DNA of 64,000 bases from Collimonas arenae. Lineage in GTDB: Bacteria; Pseudomonadota; Gammaproteobacteria; Burkholderiales; Burkholderiaceae_D. The stretch spans positions 2,178,620 to 2,242,619 of the forward strand of contig NZ_CP013233.1 in the NCBI RefSeq assembly GCF_001584165.1, given 5' to 3'. Shown here in pieces: positions 1 to 8,789 of the stretch; position 1 is the first letter of the stretch; each line of letters opens with the position of its first letter. The notes under the pieces were generated by a model. That model made no database searches, was not told the origin of the DNA, and was given only the letters and a program-made list of their open reading frames with translations. Made by a program: the position numbers and the translations under genes.

Positions 1-126
1 GGTTAAGGGCGTTGGCGCTGCTTTCCTGATGCTTGCAGTGCTTTAACGTTGGAACGGAGTGAAGTATAGGTTTCGTGGCAATGCCTCGAAAGTGTCCCGG
101 AAGACAATATGCGATAGAATCGGGCC

Positions 127-1107
127 ATGTCGACTTCACCCATTTCCTACGAGAAAGCGCATACGGTCGCCGTTGTCGTCTTTGACGGCATCAGCCCGTT
201 CCACTTGTCCGTGCCCTGCATGGTGTTTGGCGACGATCTCGCCAGACTGGGCGTGCCGCGCTATCGCTTATTGGTGTGCGCGATGCATACCGGCCTGATT
301 CCAACGATGTCGGGCTTCAACATCGATGTGCCATACGATCTGTCGGTGCTGGCAGAGGCCGATACGGTAATTGTCCCGGCCTGGCACGATCCTGATCAGC
401 GACCACCGCAGGCATTGCTGGACGCCTTGCGCATGGCGCATGCCCGCGGCTCGCGGATTGTCGGCTTGTGCCTGGGTGCTTTTGTACTGGCCGAGGCGGG
501 ATTGCTGGATGGCCGTGTGGCATCCACGCATTGGGTGTGGGGCGATGATTTCAGCAGAAAGTATCCGCACGTAAAGCTGGATAAGAAGTCCCTTTATGTC
601 GACGATGGCGACATCCTCACCTCCGCTGGGACCGCAGCGGCAATCGATTGTTGCCTGCATCTCCTGCGTTGCGATCATGGCGCTGACATCGCGAACAAGA
701 TTGCCCGGCGCATGGTGGTGGCGCCGCATCGGGCTGGCGGCCAGGCACAATATATCGAACAGGTAATGCCCAAGGATAACGGCAGCGATCACCTCACGGC
801 CACTCTCGACTGGGCCATGGAAAACCTGAATCAACCTTTGTCGCTGGATATCCTGGCGAACAAGGCAGCGATGGGACGGCGCACCTTCACGCGCCGCTTC
901 AAGCTGAAAACCGGCGCGACGGTATCGGAATGGCTGCTGAATCATCGATTGGCGTCTGCACAGCGCCTGCTGGAAACCACGGATAAGCCCATCGACCGGA
1001 TTGCCGAAGCGGCGGGGTTCGGCTCGACAGTGTCACTCCGCCAACATTTTGCCACAGCCTTTTCTATTTCCCCCGCCGCCTACCGTCGCCAGTATCGACG
1101 CCAATGA
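127..1107 (+). CDS. GlxA family transcriptional regulator (DJ-1/PfpI + AraC HTH)
   Basis: A 326-residue protein with two domains. Residues about 14-190 resemble a DJ-1/PfpI (class I glutamine amidotransferase-like) fold and carry the nucleophile-elbow motif GLCLGAFVLAEAGLLDGR with its cysteine, followed by the typical THW. Residues about 225-320 form an AraC-type double helix-turn-helix (LSLDILANKAAMGRRTFTRRF, then IDRIAEAAGFGS). Family members are cytoplasmic transcriptional activators, often of catabolic or stress genes; the amidotransferase-like domain is thought to sense a ligand rather than act as an enzyme. The gene stands alone ahead of the efflux operon, on the same strand, so its target cannot be read from context. 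Domain assignment is firm; the target is unknown. Confidence 0.93.
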   Translation: MSTSPISYEKAHTVAVVVFDGISPFHLSVPCMVFGDDLARLGVPRYRLLVCAMHTGLIPTMSGFNIDVPYDLSVLAEADTVIVPAWHDPDQRPPQALLDALRMAHARGSRIVGLCLGAFVLAEAGLLDGRVASTHWVWGDDFSRKYPHVKLDKKSLYVDDGDILTSAGTAAAIDCCLHLLRCDHGADIANKIARRMVVAPHRAGGQAQYIEQVMPKDNGSDHLTATLDWAMENLNQPLSLDILANKAAMGRRTFTRRFKLKTGATVSEWLLNHRLASAQRLLETTDKPIDRIAEAAGFGSTVSLRQHFATAFSISPAAYRRQYRRQ

Positions 1108-1162
1108 GCGTGGCCGACGTATGGTGCGACATGTCAGCCTGAGTTACATATCCAGTCTTGTA

Positions 1163-1184
1163 ATTAATTAATGCGTTGATTAAT
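1163..1184. promoter_or_regulatory. Palindromic operator candidate before the TetR gene
   Basis: A 22-bp near-palindrome with identical ATTAAT half-sites at both ends (1163-1168 and 1179-1184) and 18 of 22 positions symmetric. It ends 9 bp before the ATG at 1194. TetR-family regulators commonly bind such dyads to repress themselves and the adjacent transporter operon, so this is the obvious autoregulatory site. Binding is inferred, not shown. Confidence 0.55.
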
Positions 1185-1193
1185 ATCAAAGGC

Positions 1194-1880
1194 ATGACCA
1201 GACCTACGCCGGTGCGCGGACGTCCTTTGGCATCGGACCAGGATTCGCGTGAGAAACTCCTCGATACCGCCACTCTGCTGTTTTCTTCGCAGGGTATTGC
1301 TGCAACTACAGTGGCGGCGGTCGCACGTGGAGCTGGCGTCACGCCGGCGATGGTGCATTACTACTTCAAGACGCGCGATCAGTTGATTGAGGCGGTGGTC
1401 GACGAGCGGGTATGCCTGTTTGTTAACAGCATCTGGGACCCGATTCGTGGCGACGAACCGCCTGAGGACATGATTCTCGACATCGTCGAGCGCATGATCG
1501 CCACCACCGAAAAGATGCCCTGGATGCCGGCCTTGTGGGTCCGCGAAGTGCTGAGCGATGGCGGCCAGCTGCGCGAACGCATGGTGCAGCGGGTGCCATT
1601 GGCCAAGATTGCCCTGTTTTCCGAAAACGTCGCGCGCAGCCAGCAAGCCGGCGCGATCAACCCGGGGCTGGAACCGACCTTGATTTTCATCTCGGTGCTG
1701 GGTCTGACCATGCTGCCGCTGGCGATGGCACGCACCCTGAAGAATCGGCCTTTGCTGCCTGTGGTGAACAAGGCGGCGCTGCTGGACAAAACGGTCCTGA
1801 CCCGCCATATCAAGGCACTGTTGCTGTCCGGTCTGGCGTTGCCAGCGACAGCGCTATCCGACGCGCATTTCGACGAATAA
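1194..1880 (+). CDS. TetR/AcrR family transcriptional regulator of the efflux operon
   Basis: A 228-residue protein from the ATG at 1194. A TTG at 1176 would add six residues but lies inside the palindromic operator, so the ATG is preferred. The N-terminal TetR helix-turn-helix is clear (KLLDTATLLFSSQGIAATTV, then VTPAMVHYYFKTRDQLIEAV). The C-terminal half is the variable ligand-binding domain. It is followed 14 bp later by the HlyD-type gene, and the whole set matches the arrangement of E. coli CecR (YbiH) with ybhGFSR, where the TetR protein controls a drug-efflux ABC system. Likely a repressor of its own operon, relieved by a transported compound; the ligand is unknown. Confidence 0.92.
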   Translation: MTRPTPVRGRPLASDQDSREKLLDTATLLFSSQGIAATTVAAVARGAGVTPAMVHYYFKTRDQLIEAVVDERVCLFVNSIWDPIRGDEPPEDMILDIVERMIATTEKMPWMPALWVREVLSDGGQLRERMVQRVPLAKIALFSENVARSQQAGAINPGLEPTLIFISVLGLTMLPLAMARTLKNRPLLPVVNKAALLDKTVLTRHIKALLLSGLALPATALSDAHFDE

Positions 1881-1894
1881 CCGAGGGATTTTCC

Positions 1895-2875
1895 ATGCCA
1901 TATCGTCTTTCGACCAGCTCCCGGCAATCAGCCGCAATTGTCGTGGCGGTGACGGCTTCCTTGTGGCTGGCTGCGTGTTCACCGGCCAGCGACAACGACT
2001 GGCAAGGTTATGTTGAAGGCGAGTATGTGTATGTGGCGTCGTCCCAGCCTGGGCGCCTGGACAAGCTGTCGGTTGAGCGCGGCAAGCAGGTAGCATTGGG
2101 CGCACCCTTGTTCATGCTGGAAGCGGGTGACGAAATCGCCGCCCGACGTCAGGCTTTGCGCCAACTGAACGCCGCCGAGGCACAACTGGCCGATATCCAG
2201 AGCGGCAAGCGCCCCCAAGAGCAGGATGTGACGCGCGCCCAACTGGTCCAGGCGCAAGCCAACGCTTCCAAGACCGCGGTGCAGCTCCATCGCGATGAGA
2301 TCCAGTTCCAGGCCGGCGGCATCGCCAAACAACAACTCGACGATTCGCGCGCTGCCGCCGAGGCAGCCGCGGCCCAGGTCCGGCAATGGCAAAGCCAGTT
2401 GACGGTTGACCGTTTGCCTAACCGCACGGCCCAGGTGCGAGCGCAACAGGCGCAGGTTGCCGCAGCCCAGGCGGTGCTGGACCAGGCGGATTGGAAGCTT
2501 GGGCAAAAAGCCATCATTGCTACCCGTGCCGGGCTGGTGTTCGATACCATGTATCGTGAAGGCGAATGGGTCGCGGCCGGCAATCCGGTGCTGCGCATGC
2601 TGCCGCCCGAGAACGTCAAAGTACGTTTCTTCGTGCCGGAAACCGTGCTGGGTCGGCTCAAGGTCAACCAGGCCGTGACACTCAGTTGCGATGGCTGCCA
2701 GGCCAATGTGGCGGCACACATTTCCTACATCTCAACCGAATCCGAATATAACCCGCCGATCATCTACAGTAATCAATCGCGCTCCAAGCTGGTCTACATG
2801 ATCGAAGCGCGGCCGGCCGCGGCGGATGCACTCAAGCTGCATCCCGGCCAACCGGTGGAAGTGAAGCTGCCATGA
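1895..2875 (+). CDS. HlyD family periplasmic adaptor (YbhG/YhiI-like)
   Basis: A 326-residue membrane fusion protein. The start is the ATG at 1895, with GAGGG upstream; the frame stays open further upstream but overlaps the TetR gene. The N-terminus has a hydrophobic segment ending in LAAC, a lipoprotein-type signal. Then come a biotinyl-lipoyl-like half (VYVASSQPGRLDKLSVERGK), a long alpha-helical hairpin rich in Ala and Gln (about residues 85-205), and the second lipoyl and beta-barrel parts (IIATRAGLVFDTMYREGEWV). Such adaptors link an inner membrane ABC pump to an outer membrane channel. The stop overlaps the ATPase start by four bases, showing translational coupling. Confidence 0.92.
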   Translation: MPYRLSTSSRQSAAIVVAVTASLWLAACSPASDNDWQGYVEGEYVYVASSQPGRLDKLSVERGKQVALGAPLFMLEAGDEIAARRQALRQLNAAEAQLADIQSGKRPQEQDVTRAQLVQAQANASKTAVQLHRDEIQFQAGGIAKQQLDDSRAAAEAAAAQVRQWQSQLTVDRLPNRTAQVRAQQAQVAAAQAVLDQADWKLGQKAIIATRAGLVFDTMYREGEWVAAGNPVLRMLPPENVKVRFFVPETVLGRLKVNQAVTLSCDGCQANVAAHISYISTESEYNPPIIYSNQSRSKLVYMIEARPAAADALKLHPGQPVEVKLP

Positions 2876-3855
2876 GCGCGGTCAAGGAAGATGTCCGCAA
2901 TGGCGAACTGGTAGTGGATGTTGACGGCATTAACAAGCACTTTGGCAGCAAGCATGTGGTGAGGGATTTGTCGCTGCAGGTGCGGCGCGGCGAGATTTTC
3001 GGCTTCCTGGGGCCGAACGGCAGCGGCAAGACCACGTCGATCCGCATGATATGCGGCCTGCTAACGCCAGACTCCGGGCATGGCACCTGCATGGGGTTCG
3101 ACATCATCAAGCAAAGCGCAGAGATCAAGCGTCGGGTCGGTTACATGACGCAGAAATTTTCCTACTGGGATGACCTCAGCATCCGCGAGAACCTGGATTT
3201 CGTCGCCCGCATCTATGGCATGAAGAATCGCAAAGAAGCGGTCGACCAGAGTCTGGAAAAACTCGGCTTGGCAACCCGTGCGAAGCAATTGGCTGGATCG
3301 CTGTCGGGCGGCTGGAAACAGCGGCTGGCACTGGCTGCCAGCATGTTGCACAACCCCGAACTATTGCTGCTGGATGAACCGACCGCCGGCGTCGATCCAG
3401 CTGCGCGCCGCGATTTTTGGGAAGAGCTGCACCGACTGGCTGCCGACGGCATCAGCGTGCTGGTCAGCACCCATTACATGGACGAAGCGGAACGCTGCCA
3501 CAAGCTGGCTTACCTGGCCTATGGGAAATTGCTGGTGCAGGGCACGGCGGCGGAGGTGGTAGCGGGGCAGGGCCTCACGACCTGGGCCATCTATAACAGC
3601 CGCGACAGCGATATCCACGACAACCAGCTGGTCGGTCTGTCGCAGCAATTGCACGGGCAGCCTGGCGTTGATCAACTGGTGGTATTCGGCACCTCATTAC
3701 ACGTATGCGGCAAGGATGCCGCGCTGCTGGAACAGACGCTGCGCCAGATGACGCAAGGGAAAAATCTGCGCATGGAGCCGATCGACACCAGCCTGGAAGA
3801 CGTGTTCATCTACATGATGAACCGCTCGGCGGATAATTTCGAGGACCAGGCATGA
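2872..3855 (+). CDS. ABC transporter ATP-binding protein (YbhF-like efflux)
   Basis: A 327-residue ABC ATPase. Walker A is GPNGSGKTT (about residue 50), the signature LSGGWKQR, Walker B LLLLDEPTAGVDP, and the H-loop STHYMDEAER. The signature has Trp-Lys where LSGGQ/LSGGM is usual, a variant common in YbhF/DrrA-type exporters. The long C-terminal tail ends SLEDVFIYMMNR, typical of this exporter subclass. It has one nucleotide-binding domain, unlike E. coli YbhF, which has two. Start and stop both overlap neighbours (ATGA), so the three pump genes are one translational unit. It powers export with the permease that follows. Confidence 0.95.
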   Translation: MSAVKEDVRNGELVVDVDGINKHFGSKHVVRDLSLQVRRGEIFGFLGPNGSGKTTSIRMICGLLTPDSGHGTCMGFDIIKQSAEIKRRVGYMTQKFSYWDDLSIRENLDFVARIYGMKNRKEAVDQSLEKLGLATRAKQLAGSLSGGWKQRLALAASMLHNPELLLLDEPTAGVDPAARRDFWEELHRLAADGISVLVSTHYMDEAERCHKLAYLAYGKLLVQGTAAEVVAGQGLTTWAIYNSRDSDIHDNQLVGLSQQLHGQPGVDQLVVFGTSLHVCGKDAALLEQTLRQMTQGKNLRMEPIDTSLEDVFIYMMNRSADNFEDQA

Positions 3856-4994
3856 AATATCTCAGCGGATTTTCTTTCCAGCGCTGGTGGAGCATCGTGC
3901 TCAAAGAGTTTCTGCAACTGATGCGCGACCGCGTCACGGTGCGCATGATCACCGTGATTCCGGTGATGCAGATGGTGCTGTTCGGCTTTGCCATCAACAG
4001 CGATCCCAAGCACATGCCGACTGCCGTCATCGCTGCCGATCACAGCGAATTCACACGTACCTTCATCGCCGCGATGAAAGCTTCCGACTATTTCGATATC
4101 GTCGCCGAGCTGCCCAACGAGGCGGCGGCGCGCACAGCACTGGCGCAAGGTAAAGTCCTGTTCGTATTGAATATTCCGGCGGATTTCACCCGCAACCTGC
4201 TTCGCGGCGAACGTCCGGCGCTGCTGGTGGAGGCTGACGCCACCGATCCGACCGCCACCGGCATGGCTTTGGCGGCGTTGCCGCAGTTGGTGCAATCGGT
4301 AGTCAACAAGGATTTGAAAGGCGCACTGGCGAAGTTCAGCGGCGGCACGCCAGCCTTCGATGTCCAGGTGCAGCGCCTGTACAACCCGGAAGGCGTGACC
4401 CAGTACAACGTCGTACCCGGATTGATGGGCGTGATCCTGTCGATGACGATGGTGATGATGACCGGCCTGTCGATGACCCGCGAACGCGAGCGCGGCACCA
4501 TGGAAAACCTGCTGGCGACGCCGGTGTCGCCAATCGAAGTCATGACCGGCAAGATCATGCCTTACATCGCCATCGGCCTGATCCAGGCCAGCATCATCCT
4601 GCTTGGCGCGCGCTTCATGTTCCATGTGCCGTTTGCCGGCAGCGTGATCGCTATTTATCTGGCAGCGCTGTTGTTCATCGCCGCCAGTCTGACGGTCGGC
4701 ATTACCTTGTCGTCGATTGCACAAAACCAGTTGCAGGCGATGCAACTGACGATGTTTTACTTCCTGCCGAACATCCTACTGTCGGGCTTCATGTTCCCGT
4801 TCCAGGGCATGCCGCGCTGGGCACAGTTCATCGGCAACCTGCTGCCGCTGACCTACTTCAACCGGCTGATTCGCGGCATCCTGCTCAAGGGCAACGGCTG
4901 GGTGGACCTGTGGCCCAGCGTTTGGCCGCTGATGGTGTTTACGCTCGTCGTCATGGGCATTGCGGTGCGGTTCTATCGCCGCACGCTAGATTGA
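3852..4994 (+). CDS. ABC-2 type permease (YhhJ/YbhR-like)
   Basis: A 380-residue ABC-2 permease. An N-terminal membrane helix (VRMITVIPVMQMVLFGFAIN) is followed by a ~150-residue periplasmic domain and then a cluster of five or six helices from about residue 175, with the family motif MTRERERGTMENLLATPVSP at the start of the membrane core. The order of the cluster (adaptor, ATPase, permease, outer membrane factor) marks a type I-independent tripartite drug exporter. E. coli ybhGFSR has two permeases; only one is present here, so a homodimer is likely. Starts with ATGA overlap to the ATPase. Confidence 0.94.
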   Translation: MKYLSGFSFQRWWSIVLKEFLQLMRDRVTVRMITVIPVMQMVLFGFAINSDPKHMPTAVIAADHSEFTRTFIAAMKASDYFDIVAELPNEAAARTALAQGKVLFVLNIPADFTRNLLRGERPALLVEADATDPTATGMALAALPQLVQSVVNKDLKGALAKFSGGTPAFDVQVQRLYNPEGVTQYNVVPGLMGVILSMTMVMMTGLSMTRERERGTMENLLATPVSPIEVMTGKIMPYIAIGLIQASIILLGARFMFHVPFAGSVIAIYLAALLFIAASLTVGITLSSIAQNQLQAMQLTMFYFLPNILLSGFMFPFQGMPRWAQFIGNLLPLTYFNRLIRGILLKGNGWVDLWPSVWPLMVFTLVVMGIAVRFYRRTLD

Positions 4995-5004
4995 GGGAGT
5001 GGCG

Positions 5005-6512
5005 ATGAATTTGATATGGATCTACCTAAGCTTGAAAAGAGCGACCCGGCCGCTGCTATGGTTTGGTGTCGGCGGATTGCTGAGCGCTTGCGCCGTCGGA
5101 CCGGATTTTCATGCACCGGCGGCGCCCACCGTCGCGCAATACACAGCCAGCATGCAGCCGCTGGCCACCGTGTCGAGCAGCGGCACAGCCGGCGCAGCTC
5201 AGCGTTTCGATACTGGAATGGATATTCCAGGGCAATGGTGGACCTTGTTTCATTCGCCGCAACTGGACGCGGCGGTGCGTCAGGCGCTGGCTAACAGCCC
5301 CTTGATCGCCCAGGCAAAAGCGACATTACGGCAAGCCAGCGAAACCTTGACTAGCCAGACCGGTGCAACCCGCTATCCAAAGATCGACCTGCGGCTGGGC
5401 GCAGTTCGTCAGCAGATCGACACTGCCGCAATCGGCATCCCGAATGTACCGCAGGTCGGGCCGTTTTCACTCTTTAACGCTTCGCTGAACGTGTCTTACA
5501 CCGTCGATGCCTTTGGCGCCAACAGCCGCATGCTGGAAGGTTTGCAGGCGCAAGTGGATATGCAGGCCGAGGAATTGCGTGCGGCGCAGCTGACGCTGGC
5601 CGCTAATGTCGTCACCGCGGCGATCCGGCAGGCGACGTTGCAGGCACAAATCACCCAGACGACACAAATGCTCGATCTGCAACATCAGCAACTGACAATC
5701 ATGGAACAGCGTCTGGCCGCAGGTGGCATCGCCGAGCGTGATGTCAAGAACCAGCGCACATTGGTGGCGCAATCAGCGGCATCGTTGCCATCGCTGCAAC
5801 AGCAATTGCAGCAGGTGGGCCATCAGTTGGCGGTGTATCTAGGTAAGGCTCCGGCACAGCTTGACTCCCAGCCGCTGGACCTCGACAAGTTGACACTGCC
5901 GGAAACCTTGCCGCTGAGCCTGCCATCGGCGCTGGCACGTCAACGTCCGGACATCCGCGCCGCCGAAGCGACCTTGCACCAGGCCAGCGCCCAGGTTGAC
6001 GTAGCAACAGCCGGCCTCTATCCGCAACTGACCTTATCAGGTAGCGCAGGGGCTGAGCAAACGCATATCTCGGATATCGCCAACAGCCTCAATGTCTGGA
6101 GTATTGGGTTAAATTTGATGCAGCCCTTATTCCATGGCGGCGAATTGCGGGCGAAAAAGCGTTCCGCAGTTGCCGCCTATGATGCGGCCGCGGCAGCGTA
6201 TCAGCAGACTGTGCTGCAGGCGCTACAACAGGTGGCTGATGGTTTGCGCGCGCTGGAGAACGACGCGCAGGCTTTGCAGGCGCGCACGCAGGCGGCGGAA
6301 AATGCAGAGGGGAGTCTGTCGATTACGCGACAACAGTATCAGGCGGGGGCGTCAGTCACTTGGCTTTGCTGGACGCGCAGCGGCAGAGCTTGCAGTCCGG
6401 GTTGGAGCGGACCGTCGCACAGTCGGCGCGCTTTGCCGATACGGCGGCGCTGTTACAGGCATTGGGAGGTGGGTGGTGGAACGCGTCTCCAGATACTGGT
6501 GCGGCGCCGTAG
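5005..6512 (+). pseudogene. RND/ABC efflux outer membrane lipoprotein (NodT family), frameshifted near 3' end
   Basis: Outer membrane factor of the TolC/NodT kind. The start is ATG 5005 (GGGAGTGGCG upstream); a GTG at 4999 is also in frame. The lipobox is GLLSAC, followed by the family hallmark VGPDFHAPAAPT. Two OEP repeats span about residues 75-265 and 280-480. Reading in the start frame leaves the family profile after QQYQAGA (about 6350) and runs as foreign sequence to 6654. Adding one base in the G run 6345-6349 restores VSHLALLDAQRQSLQSGLE and ends at 6512, giving 502 residues, the normal size. Probably a base-calling deletion; if real, the C-terminal repeat is damaged. Last gene of the efflux operon. 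Confidence 0.88.
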
Positions 6513-6650
6513 GATTGATACGTTATGTCGACGAGCAGTCGCCCAGATATTTAGTGCCTTGACGCGCCTACTATTTCTAGACTGGTTATGGACGCTGCAC
6601 TTTGAAGAAACGGTAATCAGATTTATGCAAAAACAGTGTTTACTGGACAG

Positions 6651-8051
6651 TTAGACCACAGCAGCGCTGAACGACTCGGGCCGCTGCGTAAGCAGATGAG
6701 ACAGCCGTTGAAGACCCGCCTGCAAGCGTCCGCGGTCCCTGATGCACCCCAAAGAGATCCGAATTGCATTCGCTGATGCGCTGCCAGTTGCGAATGCCTC
6801 CGCCGGCGTGACTGCGATGCCCTCTCTGTCAGCTGCACGCGCAAACTGTGCGGGATTCCAATACCCCGGCAACTCGAGCCATACATGCAGGCCGTCACCA
6901 AAGCCGCTGTATCGCCCCGCCAGAATGTCCCGAACCATCCAGTGGCGCAGGCGCGCCTCATTGCGTACGCCTTCCATCAATCCGTCAGCCGAACCGTCGA
7001 GGATCCACTGAGTGGCTAGTGCCGCCGTCAAAGGAGCGACCATCAGCGCAAATGATCTTAGCGCGGCCAGGAAACGTTCGCGTTCGTGCTGGGCGCGTAT
7101 GAGCACGAAGGCGACACGCAAGCCGGGCGTCAGGCATTTCGACAGGGTTGAGATGTAGACCACCTGTTGCGGGGCAAACGTGGCAATAGGTGGCGGCGGG
7201 GCATCGGCAAGGAACCAGTAGGGATCGTCTTCGACGATGCGTACATTGCAGCGCTTCGCGATGCTGGCGAGGTCCTTGCGCCGGTGTTCCGGAATGGTGA
7301 TGGCGGTCGGGTTCTGTAATGTCGGATTGAGGTAGACCAGCCCAGGCTTGTGCTGGCGGCACGCTTCCTCAAGCATCTCTGGCACCATCCCGTACTTGTC
7401 CGCTTCCACCGCAATGATGTGCCGGCCGAATTGGGTCGCTGCGGCACGCAATCCGGGATAACTCATTGGTTCTGCCAGGATGACATCGCCAGGCTCCGTC
7501 AGCGCAAGGATCAATGCGGCAATCGCCGCTTGCGCACCCGGACAGACAACAACCTGCCGAAAATCCAGATGTCCGAACATCGGAGCCAGCCATTTGGCTC
7601 CAGCCTTACGGTCGGCGTCGCCTCCCCCGGCCAAGTGGTAAGTCATCAGCAATTCATTATCTGCCCGCATCAAGACTTGAGACAAACCTTGTTTCAACAT
7701 GTCGTCGAAGTCCACGCCATCCGGTGGTGGTGGGGTATTCATGCTCAGGTCGAGGATAGCGTTCAATTCGACTTTCGGTGCCGCGACATAAGTGCCTCGT
7801 GCACCACGGCCCTCCAACAAGTTGCGGCGTCTGGCTTCGTCGTATGCGCGCGTGATTGTCGTCAGGTCAACGTCCAGTTGTGCTGCCAACTGGCGCTGCG
7901 GCGGTAGACGGTCACCCGGTTTCAGCGATCCGTCCACCATCGCCGCCTGCAACGCATCCGCAATCTGCAAAAAACGTGGTCCTTTATTCCCGACCAATCG
8001 CGGCAACCAGATTGGCAAATTTTCATCTTGTATGTTTTTGAACTGGGACAT
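6651..8051 (-). CDS. MocR-type regulator: GntR HTH fused to aminotransferase-like domain
   Basis: A 466-residue PLP-binding regulator. Residues about 20-90 are a GntR winged helix (LKPGDRLPPQRQLAAQLDVD, with TTITRAYDEA). The remainder is a fold-type I aminotransferase, with the Schiff-base lysine in STLSKCLTPGLR and the usual VYLNPTLQNPTAIT and VEDDPYW motifs. MocR proteins such as PdxR, GabR and TauR use the domain to sense PLP-linked metabolites, not usually for catalysis. No transaminase or PLP pathway gene lies beside it, so the target is open. It faces away from a small membrane-protein gene across a ~280-bp gap, a common arrangement for a regulated divergent target. Confidence 0.92.
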   Translation of the reverse strand: MSQFKNIQDENLPIWLPRLVGNKGPRFLQIADALQAAMVDGSLKPGDRLPPQRQLAAQLDVDLTTITRAYDEARRRNLLEGRGARGTYVAAPKVELNAILDLSMNTPPPPDGVDFDDMLKQGLSQVLMRADNELLMTYHLAGGGDADRKAGAKWLAPMFGHLDFRQVVVCPGAQAAIAALILALTEPGDVILAEPMSYPGLRAAATQFGRHIIAVEADKYGMVPEMLEEACRQHKPGLVYLNPTLQNPTAITIPEHRRKDLASIAKRCNVRIVEDDPYWFLADAPPPPIATFAPQQVVYISTLSKCLTPGLRVAFVLIRAQHERERFLAALRSFALMVAPLTAALATQWILDGSADGLMEGVRNEARLRHWMVRDILAGRYSGFGDGLHVWLELPGYWNPAQFARAADREGIAVTPAEAFATGSASANAIRISLGCIRDRGRLQAGLQRLSHLLTQRPESFSAAVV

Positions 8052-8206
8052 TTTGTCTCAATGTATGGAAATTGTTTTTAAGTAGTATGGCTCAGGATGT
8101 GCAGCAACACCATCCTCGCATGGCAGTCGTTGACGTTTTCTCCTCTCTCATCTGCATTTGGCAAATCACTTCGCTGGACGCCATTCTTATTTCATAGGTG
8201 GATGTA

Positions 8207-8311
8207 ATGAAAGATTCAAGCAGGATGCCCGAGGGATGGTTTGAACAAAAAATGAAGCTGCTGAAGCTACGTTTTAAGGTAGTGCTCCTCACGATAGGTA
8301 GTGTCAAGTAA
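8207..8311 (+). CDS. Possible 34-residue basic small ORF
   Basis: ATG at 8207 with GGTGGATGTA upstream, encoding a 34-residue Lys/Leu-rich peptide (MKDSSRMPEGWFEQKMKLLK and onward) that ends 19 bp before the next gene's start. It sits in the divergent gap of the MocR-type regulator. Its only support is the start with a purine-rich leader and its position, so it may be a leader peptide or chance. No family recognised. Confidence 0.25.
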   Translation: MKDSSRMPEGWFEQKMKLLKLRFKVVLLTIGSVK

Positions 8312-8330
8312 CAGGCTGGAAATACGCAAA

Positions 8331-8570
8331 ATGATGGAATGGATCCCTATAGTCTTAGTTGCATTCAAGGTTCTCGTGCTCGGCACGGGCATGTTCTTCG
8401 CCATCAAGTGGCATTACGATCAAGGGAAGAAGGGGAAGGGGAGGGAGAAGCGCGCGGTGCTACGCGCGGGCGGCAAGGTGGCCGCAGTCTTCGTGCTATC
8501 GCTCTTGGGCCTGGTGCTCGTCACCTTCGTCCTTGCCAGGATGCTCGGTTTGGACTTGACCTTCCCATGA
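8331..8570 (+). CDS. Small two-helix membrane protein, unknown function
   Basis: 79 residues from the ATG-ATG at 8331 (GGCTGGA 10 bases upstream); an in-frame GTG at 8301 would add ten residues but overlaps the preceding small frame. Two hydrophobic segments (WIPIVLVAFKVLVLGTGMFF and VAAVFVLSLLGLVLVTFVLA) flank a highly basic loop (DQGKKGKGREKRAVLRAGGK), which suggests a hairpin with the loop in the cytoplasm. No family recognised. Divergent from the MocR-type regulator, so a possible target of it. Confidence 0.6.
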   Translation: MMEWIPIVLVAFKVLVLGTGMFFAIKWHYDQGKKGKGREKRAVLRAGGKVAAVFVLSLLGLVLVTFVLARMLGLDLTFP

Positions 8571-8789
8571 TAGCAAAGAATAATCGGCCGATATCTAGTG
8601 ATGCTGCAGCAATTCCCCGATGCGGCTATTAGGCAGCGTTGGCAGGCTGGTCAGAGTGAAATGCCGTCAAATTTAGATGACCGCCACAGGCTGTTTTGAG
8701 CGGGGCGTGATAGACGCAATTCGACCCAAAGCGGTCCGTCCGTTTTCTCCACATCGGACGCTCGACGCGACCAGTTATCCGACAATCTT

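Noticed and set aside
3810..4745. 311-residue His/Gln-rich frame on the minus strand
   Set aside because: It lies opposite the ABC permease and has the skewed composition typical of a GC-rich shadow frame.
8092..8307. 71-residue frame on the minus strand upstream of the MocR-type gene
   Set aside because: It overlaps the likely divergent promoter region and shows no recognisable signal or domain.
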